From an uncultured Prevotella sp. (GTDB taxonomy: Bacteria > Bacteroidota > Bacteroidia > Bacteroidales > Bacteroidaceae): a stretch of DNA of 64,000 bases. The stretch is from positions 28,769-92,768 of the forward strand of contig CAMNPM010000004.1 of NCBI GenBank assembly GCA_946548065.1, written 5' to 3'. The notes beneath the pieces are model-generated. The model made no database searches, was not told where the DNA came from, and saw only the letters and a list, made by a program, of their open reading frames with translations. Positions within the stretch are counted from its first letter, which is position 1, and each line of letters begins with the position of its first letter. Below, piece after piece: positions 8,263 through 16,194 of the stretch. The translations under genes were made by a program, and so were the position numbers.

Positions 8263-9759
8263 CTATATTTCTTTATGCACCTCGTGTCCTTCTACGTAGA
8301 TGGCAGAGAACGGACGTGCGGGACACAGGTTTTCGCACGCGCCGCATCCTATGCATCGCGCCTCGTTGACGACAGGGATCATTGCCGACTCCTCGTCGTC
8401 GGGGTCAGAGAACACCATCTCGATGGCTCCCGTCGGACAGTGGCGTGCACAGTTGCCACACGACACACCGTCGGTCAGCGGGATGCAGTTTTTCTTGACC
8501 CATACCGCGTGACCTATCTGCGTCGAGGCTTTCACTTCTACTGCTATGGGCTTGATGGCTCCTGCCGGGCATACCTCCGAGCAGCGGTTGCACTCCGGGC
8601 GGCAATAGCCGCGCTCGTATGACATCACGGGCTGCATCAGGTGCCAGATGTCGTCAGAGGGTCGTAGCACCTGGTTGGGACATTCCGAGATACAGAGCTG
8701 GCATCCCGTGCAGCGGGTCTGCATGTTCTTCATCGACATCGATCCGGGAGGCGACAGCGGTGTCTGTCGCTCCGGGGCTACCTTGTCTTCGATTTCAGCC
8801 AGTCCGCCATCCATTACCTTGTCTTTCTGCTGCGCCATAGCCGTGCCGGCCAGCAGTGCCGATGAGAGAAGGAATGAGCGGCGCGAGCTGTCTTTAGGCT
8901 CACTGGTCTCACTAGTTTTACTAGGATTACTAGTGCTATTAGCTTTCCTTGCGTAGCTCAGTGCGCCATGCTTGCAGCTCTCTATGCAGTCGCCGCATAC
9001 CACACAGCGGGTGCTGTCTACCGTGTGCGTCTTGAAGTCGATGCACGAGGCCTTGCAGTTCTTGGTACACATCGAGCAGTTCTTGCACTTTGCTTCGTCG
9101 AAGCGAATCTTCAGCCATGAGAACTTGGCGAAAACCGATAGAATGGTGCCTACCGGGCAGATGGTGTTACACCAGGTGCGTCCGTTCCTCCAGGCCAGCA
9201 CGGCCAGCAGCACCAGCGTGACGGCGGCAATGCCGAGCGAGATGCCCGAGCGCAGCCACACCTCTGAGTGGTAGAACGCATAACTGTCGTAGTGCTCGGC
9301 AATGCTGGCCAGCACGTTGTTGCCCGCCACGTAGACGGGCTGCAGCAGGTTGGTGGCTATGCGCCCGAAGGCAGAATAGGGAGCCAGCAGCTGCACCAAC
9401 GAGCCGACACCCAGCACCAGGGCGATGAGAAAGGCGGTGAAGACTCCACAGTGCAATGCCGTCAGGGCCTTCGAGTACGTGTAGCGATTCTTCTTGGCCC
9501 GCTTGCCCAGCCATCCGAAGATGTCCTGCATGATGCCCAGCGGGCAGATGACGGAGCAGTAGATGCGTCCGAAGACGAGCGTCAGCACTACGAGTGCCGC
9601 GATGACCACCACGTTGACGGCCAGCACAGCCTCCAATAGCTGTACTTTAGCCATCCATGCGAGGAAGGTGTGGGCGGTTCCCGTGAAGTCTAAGAAGAGC
9701 CATGTAATGCCTAAGATCATCACTGTAGCCAGAATGATTCTGATTTTCCTTAAAGTCAT
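8263..9759 (-). CDS. Membrane polyferredoxin with internal Tat signal (NapH/NapG-like fusion)
   Basis: 498 residues. The N-terminal half resembles NapH/CcoG, with four hydrophobic segments (about 9-27, 42-64, 103-125, 171-190) and CxxxCP motifs (CSVICPLG, CNTICPVG). Two ferredoxin motifs follow (CKNCSMCTKNCK, CVVCGDCIESCK). At about 292-310 there is an internal twin-arginine signal (SSRRSFLLSSALLAGTAMA). The C-terminal NapG-like part has further clusters (CTGCQLCISECP, CGNCARHCP, CIGCGACENLCP). With an even number of preceding helices, the last part would be delivered to the periplasm by Tat. It probably passes electrons from quinol to the exported reductase. A CTAG-type repeat encodes the linker before the Tat motif. 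Confidence 0.85.
   Translation of the reverse strand: MTLRKIRIILATVMILGITWLFLDFTGTAHTFLAWMAKVQLLEAVLAVNVVVIAALVVLTLVFGRIYCSVICPLGIMQDIFGWLGKRAKKNRYTYSKALTALHCGVFTAFLIALVLGVGSLVQLLAPYSAFGRIATNLLQPVYVAGNNVLASIAEHYDSYAFYHSEVWLRSGISLGIAAVTLVLLAVLAWRNGRTWCNTICPVGTILSVFAKFSWLKIRFDEAKCKNCSMCTKNCKASCIDFKTHTVDSTRCVVCGDCIESCKHGALSYARKANSTSNPSKTSETSEPKDSSRRSFLLSSALLAGTAMAQQKDKVMDGGLAEIEDKVAPERQTPLSPPGSMSMKNMQTRCTGCQLCISECPNQVLRPSDDIWHLMQPVMSYERGYCRPECNRCSEVCPAGAIKPIAVEVKASTQIGHAVWVKKNCIPLTDGVSCGNCARHCPTGAIEMVFSDPDDEESAMIPVVNEARCIGCGACENLCPARPFSAIYVEGHEVHKEI
8899..8943 (-). repeat. In-frame 9-bp CTAG array in the polyferredoxin linker
   Basis: On the coding strand the units AATAGC, ACTAGTAAT, CCTAGTAAA, ACTAGTGAG and ACCAGTGAG encode NS-TSN-PSK-TSE-TSE. 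The period is 9 bp with a CTAG core, the same design as the nuoH-nuoI spacer. Confidence 0.85.
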
Positions 9760-9766
9760 AAAGTCG

Positions 9767-10516
9767 TTATTTGTTTCGTTTAGTCAATTTTACAATCCAG
9801 ATGCTCAGTTCGTAGAGCAGATAAATAGGTAGGGCCACGATGAAGAGCGTAAAGACATCGGTCGTGGGAGTGATGATGGCGGCAACGATGAGTATTGCCA
9901 CAACAGCATGGCGGCGGTATTCGCTCATCCACTCGTCGGTCAGCAGTCCCATGCGGCCCATCAGCCCGCACACCACGGGCAGTTCGAAGACGATGCCCAT
10001 CACCAGGCTCATGCCCAGCAGTGTGTCAATATACGATTGCAGTGTCAGCATGTTGGCTACATCGGGACTCACCTGATAGGTACCCAGGAAACGCACCGTC
10101 AGTGGGAACACTACGAAGTAGTTGACCAGTGTACCCAGAAGAAACATTGCGTAGGCTGCCCCTACTATCCATACAGCATAGCGTTGCTCATTCTTGTAGA
10201 GAGCTGGCGACACAAAGCTGAACAGCTCGTATAGGATATAGGGCGAAGCCACCAGCAGTCCGGCATACATGGCGGTACGCATGTGAATCATGAACTGCTC
10301 GGTCAGTCCAGTGTTCATCAGATGTAGCTTAAAAGGTGCTGCGTCCAGCAACCTATAGGTCAGAAAGTCACTGCTTCGTGGGGCCAGTACCACGCCGAAC
10401 AGCTCGTCTTTCATCAAGAATGCTGCAACGGCGAACACCACTATAGCCGCAGCGATACGTATCAATACCGAACGCAATACGTCCAGATGGTCCCAGAATG
10501 TCTGTGGCTCATTCAT
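9767..10516 (-). CDS. tatC: Sec-independent protein translocase TatC
   Basis: 249-residue polytopic membrane protein, the signal-peptide receptor of the twin-arginine translocase. Family features include the N-terminal [14 protein letters not shown], the loop with [23 protein letters not shown] and six hydrophobic segments. It overlaps tatA by eight bases (tatA stop inside the tatC start region) and is followed after seven bases by the polyferredoxin gene. The gene order implies that TatA, TatC and two Tat substrates are made from one transcript. Confidence 0.95.
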   Translation of the reverse strand: MNEPQTFWDHLDVLRSVLIRIAAAIVVFAVAAFLMKDELFGVVLAPRSSDFLTYRLLDAAPFKLHLMNTGLTEQFMIHMRTAMYAGLLVASPYILYELFSFVSPALYKNEQRYAVWIVGAAYAMFLLGTLVNYFVVFPLTVRFLGTYQVSPDVANMLTLQSYIDTLLGMSLVMGIVFELPVVCGLMGRMGLLTDEWMSEYRRHAVVAILIVAAIITPTTDVFTLFIVALPIYLLYELSIWIVKLTKRNK

Positions 10517-10703
10517 TCTTTACGGGCTTGTTCTTGGTCTCGTCTTCCGTTGTGTTGTCATCGTCTGTACCCTTCATGCCGTCCTTGAAGCTTTTCACAC
10601 CCTTGCCAAGACCACTCATCAGTTCGGGAATCTTCTTGCCCCCAAACAGCAACAGCACAATCAGGGTAATGACGATAATCTCCTGCATTCCTATTCCAAA
10701 CAT
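10509..10703 (-). CDS. tatA: Twin-arginine translocase subunit TatA
   Basis: 64 residues: one N-terminal transmembrane helix ([14 protein letters not shown]), the conserved hinge [16 protein letters not shown], an amphipathic helix and a short charged tail. This is the pore-forming subunit. No separate tatB is seen, as is usual for minimal TatAC systems. It is the first gene of the tatA-tatC-polyferredoxin-reductase operon and has a good promoter 37 bases upstream. Confidence 0.95.
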   Translation of the reverse strand: MFGIGMQEIIVITLIVLLLFGGKKIPELMSGLGKGVKSFKDGMKGTDDDNTTEDETKNKPVKNE

Positions 10704-10739
10704 ATCCTTTGATTTTTGTTTCTAGTTCCTTTATGGCAG

Positions 10740-10771
10740 CAAAGTTACGAAAAATCGTGTGATAAGCCAAA
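10740..10771 (-). promoter_or_regulatory. Promoter of the tat operon
   Basis: Minus strand TTTG (10768-10771), 20 bases, TAACTTTG (10740-10747), a close match to the Bacteroidetes consensus. Confidence 0.75.
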
Positions 10772-10860
10772 TTTCTTTGTGTTTTTTTGACGTGCAGTAA
10801 CTTCTCTGGGTAAAAGTAGGTTCGATTTTGCCAAATAGACAATATATTTCTGGACTGCAC

Positions 10861-10915
10861 ACAAAAAATATTTCCCCTGCACTCGAAAAAGTTTTTGAGT
10901 GCAGGGGAAATATTT
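10861..10915 (-). terminator. Intrinsic terminator of the Gly/Ser-rich protein gene
   Basis: A perfect 19-bp inverted repeat (AAATATTTCCCCTGCACTC at 10866-10884 and its complement at 10897-10915) with an A5/T5 inner part. On the minus strand it is followed by a T run. It lies 23 bases beyond the stop at 10938. Confidence 0.9.
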
Positions 10916-10937
10916 GCTGAGTATTATATTACTTTCA

Positions 10938-12038
10938 TTATCTGCGTCCGCCGAAGGAACGTCCTCCGCCCATGCTCCGTCCACCACCGCTGTGGCCTCC
11001 TCCGCTGAAGCTTCCACCACCGCGTGTACCGCCTCCGCCAAAGCTTCCGCTGCTACCGAAGGACCGGCCTCCGCTGCCATAGGAGCTGCTGCGCCCACCT
11101 CCGCTGAAGCCTCCGCTGCTGTGGCTTCTGCCGCTAAAGCTTCCGCTGCCATAGGAGCTGCTGCGCCCGCCTCCACTGAAGCTTCCGCTGCTCTGGCTTC
11201 TGCCGCTAAAGCTTCCGCTGCCATAGGAGCTGCTGCGCCCGCCTCCGCTAAAGCTTCCGCTGCCATAAGAGCTGCTGCGCCCGCCTCCGTTGAAACTGCC
11301 GCTGCTGTGGCTTCTGCCGCTAAAGCTTCCGCTGCCGTAGTTGCCCGAGGTGCTGCCCGAGGGACGGCTACCGAAGGTGCGACCGCTGTTGTATGTGGTG
11401 CGACGTCCGCTGCTGCCTATGCCGGTTCGTCCGTGAACGGTGGTGCGGGTCGAGCTGATGCGGTAGCCGCCACCGTATGTGACGTGATGTCTGCTACTGT
11501 GGTGAACGCTGCGGAAGTCACCGCGGTTCCAACGGTCGAGCATTCCGAAGTGGCTTCGTCCTACGGGACGGAAGTGTTCGCGACGGCTGTGGTACCATCC
11601 GCGTCCGCCAACGACATGCCAAGCGTGTCCGCCTCTGTAGCTGGCGTAGAACGCCGGGCGTCCGAAGTAGAAATAGTCGCGGTGTGGATAGCGGGCGTAT
11701 ACGGCAAAGTGCCAGTAGCCGGCATCCCAGTAGAGTGGGCGGTAGAAATAGGTGGCGGCACAGAAAGCCTGCCACTGCCAGTCGAGCAGGATATAGCTCA
11801 TGTCGAGATTGCGACGCTCCCAATAGGTGGCGTAGACATCGTCGTAGCTGGTCACGCCCATCAGGTAGTCGAGGTTAATCTCGTAGGCAGCCTCATACTG
11901 CTCGTCGGTGAGATTAAGCTCATAGGCCATCTTGTCGGTCAGGAACAGAGCCTCGTTGCGAGCCTGCTCGTAGCTCATTGCCTTGCCCGTTGCTGCTATC
12001 GTCAGCAATGCTATCAGGGTCATCATCAACTTCTTCAT
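10938..12038 (-). CDS. Secreted Gly/Ser/Arg-rich repeat protein of unknown function
   Basis: 366 residues with a signal peptide (MKKLMMTLIALLTIAATGKA). Residues 21-180 form an aromatic- and His-rich region (repeated YWHFAVYARY-like text) and residues about 225-366 are a low-complexity GSGSFSGGGRSSSY tail with some Arg. I recognise this kind of exported Bacteroidetes protein but know no function. The tail repeats of 24, 14, 24 and 24 residues suggest recent expansion. The opposite strand is also open for 402 codons over this region, an artefact of the repeat. A TAATTTTG box lies about 50 bases upstream and a strong terminator follows. Confidence 0.75.
   Translation of the reverse strand: MKKLMMTLIALLTIAATGKAMSYEQARNEALFLTDKMAYELNLTDEQYEAAYEINLDYLMGVTSYDDVYATYWERRNLDMSYILLDWQWQAFCAATYFYRPLYWDAGYWHFAVYARYPHRDYFYFGRPAFYASYRGGHAWHVVGGRGWYHSRREHFRPVGRSHFGMLDRWNRGDFRSVHHSSRHHVTYGGGYRISSTRTTVHGRTGIGSSGRRTTYNSGRTFGSRPSGSTSGNYGSGSFSGRSHSSGSFNGGGRSSSYGSGSFSGGGRSSSYGSGSFSGRSQSSGSFSGGGRSSSYGSGSFSGRSHSSGGFSGGGRSSSYGSGGRSFGSSGSFGGGGTRGGGSFSGGGHSGGGRSMGGGRSFGGRR
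11079..11336 (-). repeat. Tandem 72/42-bp coding repeats in the Gly/Ser-rich tail
   Basis: Four units of 24, 14, 24 and 24 residues (GSGSFSGRSHSSGSF + GGGRSSSY type) are nearly identical at DNA level. The 14-residue unit is the long unit lacking its middle part. Confidence 0.85.
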
Positions 12039-12087
12039 TGTTTTTATCTTTTAAGCGTTATACATACTTTTTTATCTGTTCACGCTG

Positions 12088-12095
12088 CAAAATTA
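12088..12095 (-). promoter_or_regulatory. Promoter -7 element for the Gly/Ser-rich protein gene
   Basis: TAATTTTG on the minus strand, about 50 bases before the ATG. No clear TTTG at the expected upstream distance. Confidence 0.5.
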
Positions 12096-12189
12096 CGAAG
12101 AATATGATGGAAAAGAAAAGGAATTCCCCTAAACCCAGTGGGGGAAATCCCTATAGATGACAGATGAGAGATGTCTCACCTCTTGCTTC

Positions 12190-12579
12190 TTACCATTTAG
12201 TGAAGACCCATTGTCGGCCGTCCTTGCTCAGCAGCAGACGGTCGGAGTCGAGCTGGTCTATCTTCAGGCGGATGTCGGTGAAGGGCTTGAAGCCGAAGTC
12301 CTGTTCTATCAGCAAGGTGTCGGAGGGCAGGCTTTCGGTGGATACACACTGTATGAAGATACTGTCGCCCCGATGCTGGAAGTTGCCATATACGTTGCAC
12401 TGGTCAACTATTTGCAGTCGTGTGACCGCTCCTGAGAAGCTGATATATTGGTCGTCGGCTCCGTTGAGTCGCCACTGTCCGAAGAGGTCGCCAGCCTCGC
12501 TCCCTTCCTGACAGGAAAATAGAAGCAGGAGGGAAGTGGCAAGAAGTAAGAGACGGGTATGTCTATAGAATTTTTCCAT
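12190..12579 (-). CDS. Small lipocalin-like lipoprotein, unknown function
   Basis: 129 residues with a lipoprotein signal (LLLLATSLLLLFSCQEG), Cys at position 23. The rest has alternating short beta strands beginning LFGQWRLNGADDQYISF, as in lipocalin-like domains that Bacteroidetes use in many lipoproteins. Its start overlaps the end of the Wzi-like gene by 17 bases, so it is translated from the polysaccharide transcript. Its role there is unknown; an outer-membrane partner of the Wzi-like barrel is possible but only a guess. Confidence 0.7.
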   Translation of the reverse strand: MEKFYRHTRLLLLATSLLLLFSCQEGSEAGDLFGQWRLNGADDQYISFSGAVTRLQIVDQCNVYGNFQHRGDSIFIQCVSTESLPSDTLLIEQDFGFKPFTDIRLKIDQLDSDRLLLSKDGRQWVFTKW

Positions 12580-14071
12580 GATAGCCTATTCTAAAGTTGA
12601 AAGTGGTACAATTGCCGAATGTGTTGCCTCGGTCGAAGGCGAAGGCAGCTGAGAACTGCCAGGGTCCAAGCTGATAGTTGCCCTGCAGGAGCGCGTCGAA
12701 AGAGTGGCTCTTTCGGGTGAGCGGATGCGTATAGGTGCCCAGTCCCTCGCGGTAGGAGCCTTTGACAAGATAGGACAGCCGTGGGGTCAGCTCGCCGTTG
12801 ACGGCCAGGTGCCAAGCGCGGACGCGGTTGTCGCGGAACGAGGTGTAGCCATCCTTATTATATATAGGTGAGGTGATGAACCCGATGCCGGGTGTCATAC
12901 CGTAATGGGAATAGCCGTCGTAGAACCTGTGATAGTAATAGTCGTCATTGCCCACAACCAGATCAGTAATCTGACTGCGAATGGGCTCTGGATAGTCACC
13001 GCTGTCCCAATGTAATGGTCCGCCCTGATTGGTGCTCTGGAAGTATTCGAACACGGCCCCGCGCACATACTGACGGCCAGGGGTCTTGTTGGAGTATTGC
13101 AATCCCCAAAGTCCGTCCCATCCGTTGCCTTTACGCATACCAGACCCGTCTTCGAAAGGATTGTCGAGATAGGCTTGCACCTGGTGGTACTTGTTGATGT
13201 TCCAGCCAGCCTGGAAGGTGAGCACTCCCAGATGGTTGCCGTAGACCCAGTCTTCCATTGCATTGTGCTCCTGGTATTTGCTGTCGCCCACAGGCAGGAT
13301 GACTTTCCAGAAGGCTTTCAGGTTGGTGGGCTTGCTCTTGGCGGTCAGCACACCGTCGACATAGCTGTAGTTGGTGCCGCCAAACTGTGCCACATGCTCA
13401 ATGCCGGCCGTCACAAAGAAACGCTTTGTGGGGTTAGAGCGGATGTAGAGGTGCTTCTGGTGATAGTAGATTCCGGTGGCATACTGTTGGTTGATGTGGT
13501 CGGCCTCGGTCTGATGGAACCTGTCCTCGCGATAGCCGCTGTCCAAGTACTTGCCGTAGCCGAAGTCGACGTTAATCTGCACCCACCTCTTGGTGAAGGG
13601 AACGTCCCAGAACCCGTTGGTTCCAAAGTGTACCTGAGGAACAGGCTTGGCATTGGTGCCTTTTACAAACGAGCCTACTGAGAGCAGGTTGTCGCGTATC
13701 ACCTGAGGCTGCTCGCGACTGCCCACTTCGAGAAAGAAGTGCTTCCAGCTCAGGTTGACGTAGCATTGCTGCAGATACGCCTTGTGGTCGGCATGTACGG
13801 AGGCCAGGGCGTCGACGGCTCCCGACAGCTTCCAGTCCTTGCTGAAAGTATGCTCCACACGGACTGCTCCGCGCAGATAGGCGGTATTGGGTCGGGTGGC
13901 CAGCACGTGATGGCGGTTGGCCGTAAGCTGGTAGGCGGTGTAGTCGCCGCTGCCCACGCTGACCTCCGTGCCCAGGTCGTAGGTGATGTGCGTAGCCAAA
14001 GTGTCCTGAGCTTGTACAAGAGAAGGAAACTGCAAGAAGCAAGCGCAGAATAGGGTATATTTATAATTCAT
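12563..14071 (-). CDS. Wzi-like capsule assembly outer-membrane protein
   Basis: 502 residues from the ATG at 14071 (MNYKYTLFCACFLQFPSLVQA, signal peptide); the ORF track adds eight residues. The body is rich in amphipathic strands and ends in FNFRIGYHGKIL, as expected of an outer-membrane beta barrel. It resembles the capsule assembly Wzi family, whose Escherichia member anchors polysaccharide at the cell surface. It follows the sugar transferase gene after seven bases, which supports a role in surface polysaccharide. The family assignment rests on length, barrel character and context. Confidence 0.72.
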   Translation of the reverse strand: MNYKYTLFCACFLQFPSLVQAQDTLATHITYDLGTEVSVGSGDYTAYQLTANRHHVLATRPNTAYLRGAVRVEHTFSKDWKLSGAVDALASVHADHKAYLQQCYVNLSWKHFFLEVGSREQPQVIRDNLLSVGSFVKGTNAKPVPQVHFGTNGFWDVPFTKRWVQINVDFGYGKYLDSGYREDRFHQTEADHINQQYATGIYYHQKHLYIRSNPTKRFFVTAGIEHVAQFGGTNYSYVDGVLTAKSKPTNLKAFWKVILPVGDSKYQEHNAMEDWVYGNHLGVLTFQAGWNINKYHQVQAYLDNPFEDGSGMRKGNGWDGLWGLQYSNKTPGRQYVRGAVFEYFQSTNQGGPLHWDSGDYPEPIRSQITDLVVGNDDYYYHRFYDGYSHYGMTPGIGFITSPIYNKDGYTSFRDNRVRAWHLAVNGELTPRLSYLVKGSYREGLGTYTHPLTRKSHSFDALLQGNYQLGPWQFSAAFAFDRGNTFGNCTTFNFRIGYHGKIL

Positions 14072-14078
14072 ACTGGAA

Positions 14079-14714
14079 TTAGAATTTCTTGCCAAAAGAA
14101 ATATTCAAGAAAGTAAGACCAATGATTTTAAGGTCCAGCCACCAAGAGCGATTTTTCAGATATTCCAGGTCCATTTCCAGTCGTTTCAGCATCTTCTCCA
14201 TGCTGTCAGTATAGCCATTGTAGATGGTGGCCATGGAAGTAATACCTGGGCGAATCTGGTATAGGAATTCGTAGCGTGGGTCATGCTCCATGATTTGTTG
14301 GATATAGAATTTGCGTTCTGGGCGTGGCCCTACAAATGACATGTCGCCTTTCAGCACATTCCAGAATTGCGGCAGCTCGTCCAGATGGTGGTCACGCAGA
14401 AACTTTCCAGTTTTTGTGATGCGTTCATCCGATTCAGTATTCCTCAACTGCGGACCGTCGCTTTCTGCGTCTACTCGCATACTGCGGAATTTATAGATGA
14501 AGAAAGGTCGCCCAAATCGCCCTATGCGTACTTGCTTATAGATAACAGGCCCGTCATGGTCTCTCTTAATGGCAATGTAGCAGATTAGGAAAAGCGGTGA
14601 GAAGATGATAAGGCAAAATAGTGCTGCAAAGAAATCAAACCATCGTTTGACCTCTCTTTCAAAAGCATTCATTTTGTCATATATGTAGAATTTATCGTAG
14701 TTTTGTTCCATTGG
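14079..14714 (-). CDS. Polyprenyl-phosphate sugar-1-phosphate transferase (WbaP/ExoY type), initiating
   Basis: Starts repeat-unit synthesis by moving a sugar-1-phosphate from a nucleotide sugar to undecaprenyl phosphate at the inner membrane. 211 residues from the ATG at 14714; the track start at 14747 is a GTG. Family motifs: KRWFDFFAALFCLIIFSP membrane hairpin, YKFRSMRVDAE, LDELPQFWNVLKGDMSFVGPRPE, and RPGITSMATIYNG. It is the single-domain short form without the N-terminal multi-helix domain. It sits between the sugar aminotransferase and the Wzi-like gene on one strand. Confidence 0.93.
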   Translation of the reverse strand, partial: PMEQNYDKFYIYDKMNAFEREVKRWFDFFAALFCLIIFSPLFLICYIAIKRDHDGPVIYKQVRIGRFGRPFFIYKFRSMRVDAESDGPQLRNTESDERITKTGKFLRDHHLDELPQFWNVLKGDMSFVGPRPERKFYIQQIMEHDPRYEFLYQIRPGITSMATIYNGYTDSMEKMLKRLEMDLEYLKNRSWWLDLKIIGLTFLNISFGKKF

Positions 14715-14787
14715 CATATCTTTGCGCGTTTGTATTAAAACGCTCACGATCGTCTTTTATTGTATTTTCCGATGATAATTCTTCGCT

Positions 14788-15933
14788 TTATTGAAAACGG
14801 TTAATCTGTTGGACGATTTCTTGCATTTCTTGTATTGTCGATACCGGGCTGATGGGCAGGCTCAGCTCCTCGCGGTGAATCTGTTCGGTGATGGGCAGGC
14901 TGAGTCCGCGCCACTCTTGATAGCACGACTGCTGGTGAGGTGGGATGGGGTAGTGTACCATCGTCTCAATACCCTGCTGCCTCAGATGCTGCTGCAGCTG
15001 GTCGCGCCGGGAGCATAGTATGGGAAAGATGTGGTAGACGTGCTGGCCGTTTGCCGACTTTCGTGGCAGTCTGACGAGCGGGTTGTCCAGGCGGTCGTAG
15101 TAATACTGGGCTATCTGCTGTCGCCGCTGGTTGTCGCTGTCCAAATGGCGCAGCTTCACATCCAGCACGGCAGCCTGAATCTCATCCATCCGGCTGTTGC
15201 GACCCTTGTACTCAAACACGTACTTCTTGGCAGAACCGTAGTTGGCCAATGCGCGGATGCAGTCTGCCAGCTCTTTGTCGTCGGTGGTCACGGCTCCCGC
15301 GTCGCCTAGAGCCCCCAGGTTCTTGGTGGGGTAGAAGCTGTGGCCCGCCGCATCGCCCAGCGAACCCGTACGTATTCCGCTATCCTTCTCAGCTCTTTCC
15401 TCTGGCTTCTCATCTCCTGCCCCTATATATCTGCACCCGTGGGCCTGGGCATTGTCCTCCACCAGCTTCAGTTTGTATTTCTTGCACAGTTGTCCGATGC
15501 GCTCGGTAAAGGCACAGCGGCCATACAGATGGACAATCATGATGGAACGGGTGCGTGGAGTAATATGCTGCTCGATGAGGCTGTCGTCAATCTCCAGCGT
15601 GTCGATGTCGGGCTCTACCAGCACGGGCTTCAGCCCGTTCTCCGTGATGGCCAGTATGGAGGCGATATAGGTGTTGGCAGGCACGATGACCTCGTCGCCC
15701 GCCTGCATCACTCCCATCTCGATATAGGCGCGATAGATGAGCGTCAGCGCGTCGAGTCCGTTGCCCACACCCACGCAGTATTTTGTCCCGATGTATCCGG
15801 CATAGTGTTCCTCGAACGCGGCATTCGCCTCGCCCTGCAGATACCAGCCCGAGCTGACAACCCTCCGGACTGCCTGCTCTATCTCGTCAACATACTGCTG
15901 GTTCACGCGTTTCAGGTCTAAAAACTTTATCAT
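14788..15933 (-). CDS. DegT/DnrJ/EryC1-family sugar aminotransferase (FdtB/QdtB-like)
   Basis: PLP-dependent transfer of an amino group to a keto sugar nucleotide. 381 residues from [11 protein letters not shown] at 15933. PLP-site text: [17 protein letters not shown] near the N-terminus, VEDNAQAHG, and the Lys in [16 protein letters not shown]. The overall pattern is like dTDP-3-amino-3,6-dideoxyhexose transaminases, but no matching isomerase or acyltransferase is adjacent, so the product is uncertain. A 17-residue charged insertion ([17 protein letters not shown]) splits the usual short loop before TGSLGDAAG. Its promoter box ends five bases before the ATG. Confidence 0.88.
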   Translation of the reverse strand: MIKFLDLKRVNQQYVDEIEQAVRRVVSSGWYLQGEANAAFEEHYAGYIGTKYCVGVGNGLDALTLIYRAYIEMGVMQAGDEVIVPANTYIASILAITENGLKPVLVEPDIDTLEIDDSLIEQHITPRTRSIMIVHLYGRCAFTERIGQLCKKYKLKLVEDNAQAHGCRYIGAGDEKPEERAEKDSGIRTGSLGDAAGHSFYPTKNLGALGDAGAVTTDDKELADCIRALANYGSAKKYVFEYKGRNSRMDEIQAAVLDVKLRHLDSDNQRRQQIAQYYYDRLDNPLVRLPRKSANGQHVYHIFPILCSRRDQLQQHLRQQGIETMVHYPIPPHQQSCYQEWRGLSLPITEQIHREELSLPISPVSTIQEMQEIVQQINRFQ

Positions 15934-15938
15934 GGCTG

Positions 15939-15969
15939 CAAAGGTACGATTAAACGAGGAAAATGCAAA
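15939..15969 (-). promoter_or_regulatory. Promoter of the sugar aminotransferase operon
   Basis: Minus strand TTTG (15966-15969), 19 bases, TACCTTTG (15939-15946). The ATG at 15933 lies five bases further on, so the mRNA should be leaderless or nearly so. Confidence 0.8.
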
Positions 15970-16042
15970 GGAAAAGCGCTTTTTTCTTCTCATTTGGACG
16001 ACTTGGAATCCTCAGTGCATCCAGTTTGAAGGATGTTTTTTC

Positions 16043-16121
16043 TGAGTTAACTCAAGTCTTCAGATGAGCTAACTCGCAAAAAGTTTTGAGCTAGCTCGTG
16101 AACCCGTCTGAGTTAACTCAA
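16043..16121. promoter_or_regulatory. Four evenly spaced GAGYTARCTC palindromes between divergent polysaccharide promoters
   Basis: GAGTTAACTC (16044), GAGCTAACTC (16066), GAGCTAGCTC (16089) and GAGTTAACTC (16111) start 22, 23 and 22 bases apart, about two DNA turns each. Three are perfect 10-bp palindromes. They lie between the two divergent -7 boxes. They could be binding sites for a dimeric regulator or a dispersed intergenic repeat. Confidence 0.7.
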
Positions 16122-16176
16122 CTTTTTGCTGGCGATAATTTATCTAAAGAATATTTTTTTTCTAATTAATTATTTG

Positions 16177-16184
16177 TACCTTTG
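16177..16184 (+). promoter_or_regulatory. Promoter -7 element of the plus-strand glycosyltransferase
   Basis: TACCTTTG, ten bases before the ATG at 16195. The upstream T-rich tract has no exact TTTG at 19-21 bases. Confidence 0.6.
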
Positions 16185-16194
16185 CAGGCAGATT

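Noticed and set aside
10899-12107. 402-codon Ala-rich ORF on the plus strand
   Set aside because: It is the complement of the Gly/Ser-rich repeat gene; the repeat has no stops in this frame. The minus-strand frame has the signal peptide, promoter box and terminator.
15947-16176. Invertible promoter as in Bacteroides capsule loci
   Set aside because: The palindromes are short and repeated in the same orientation; no pair of long inverted repeats flanks either promoter and no invertase gene is present.
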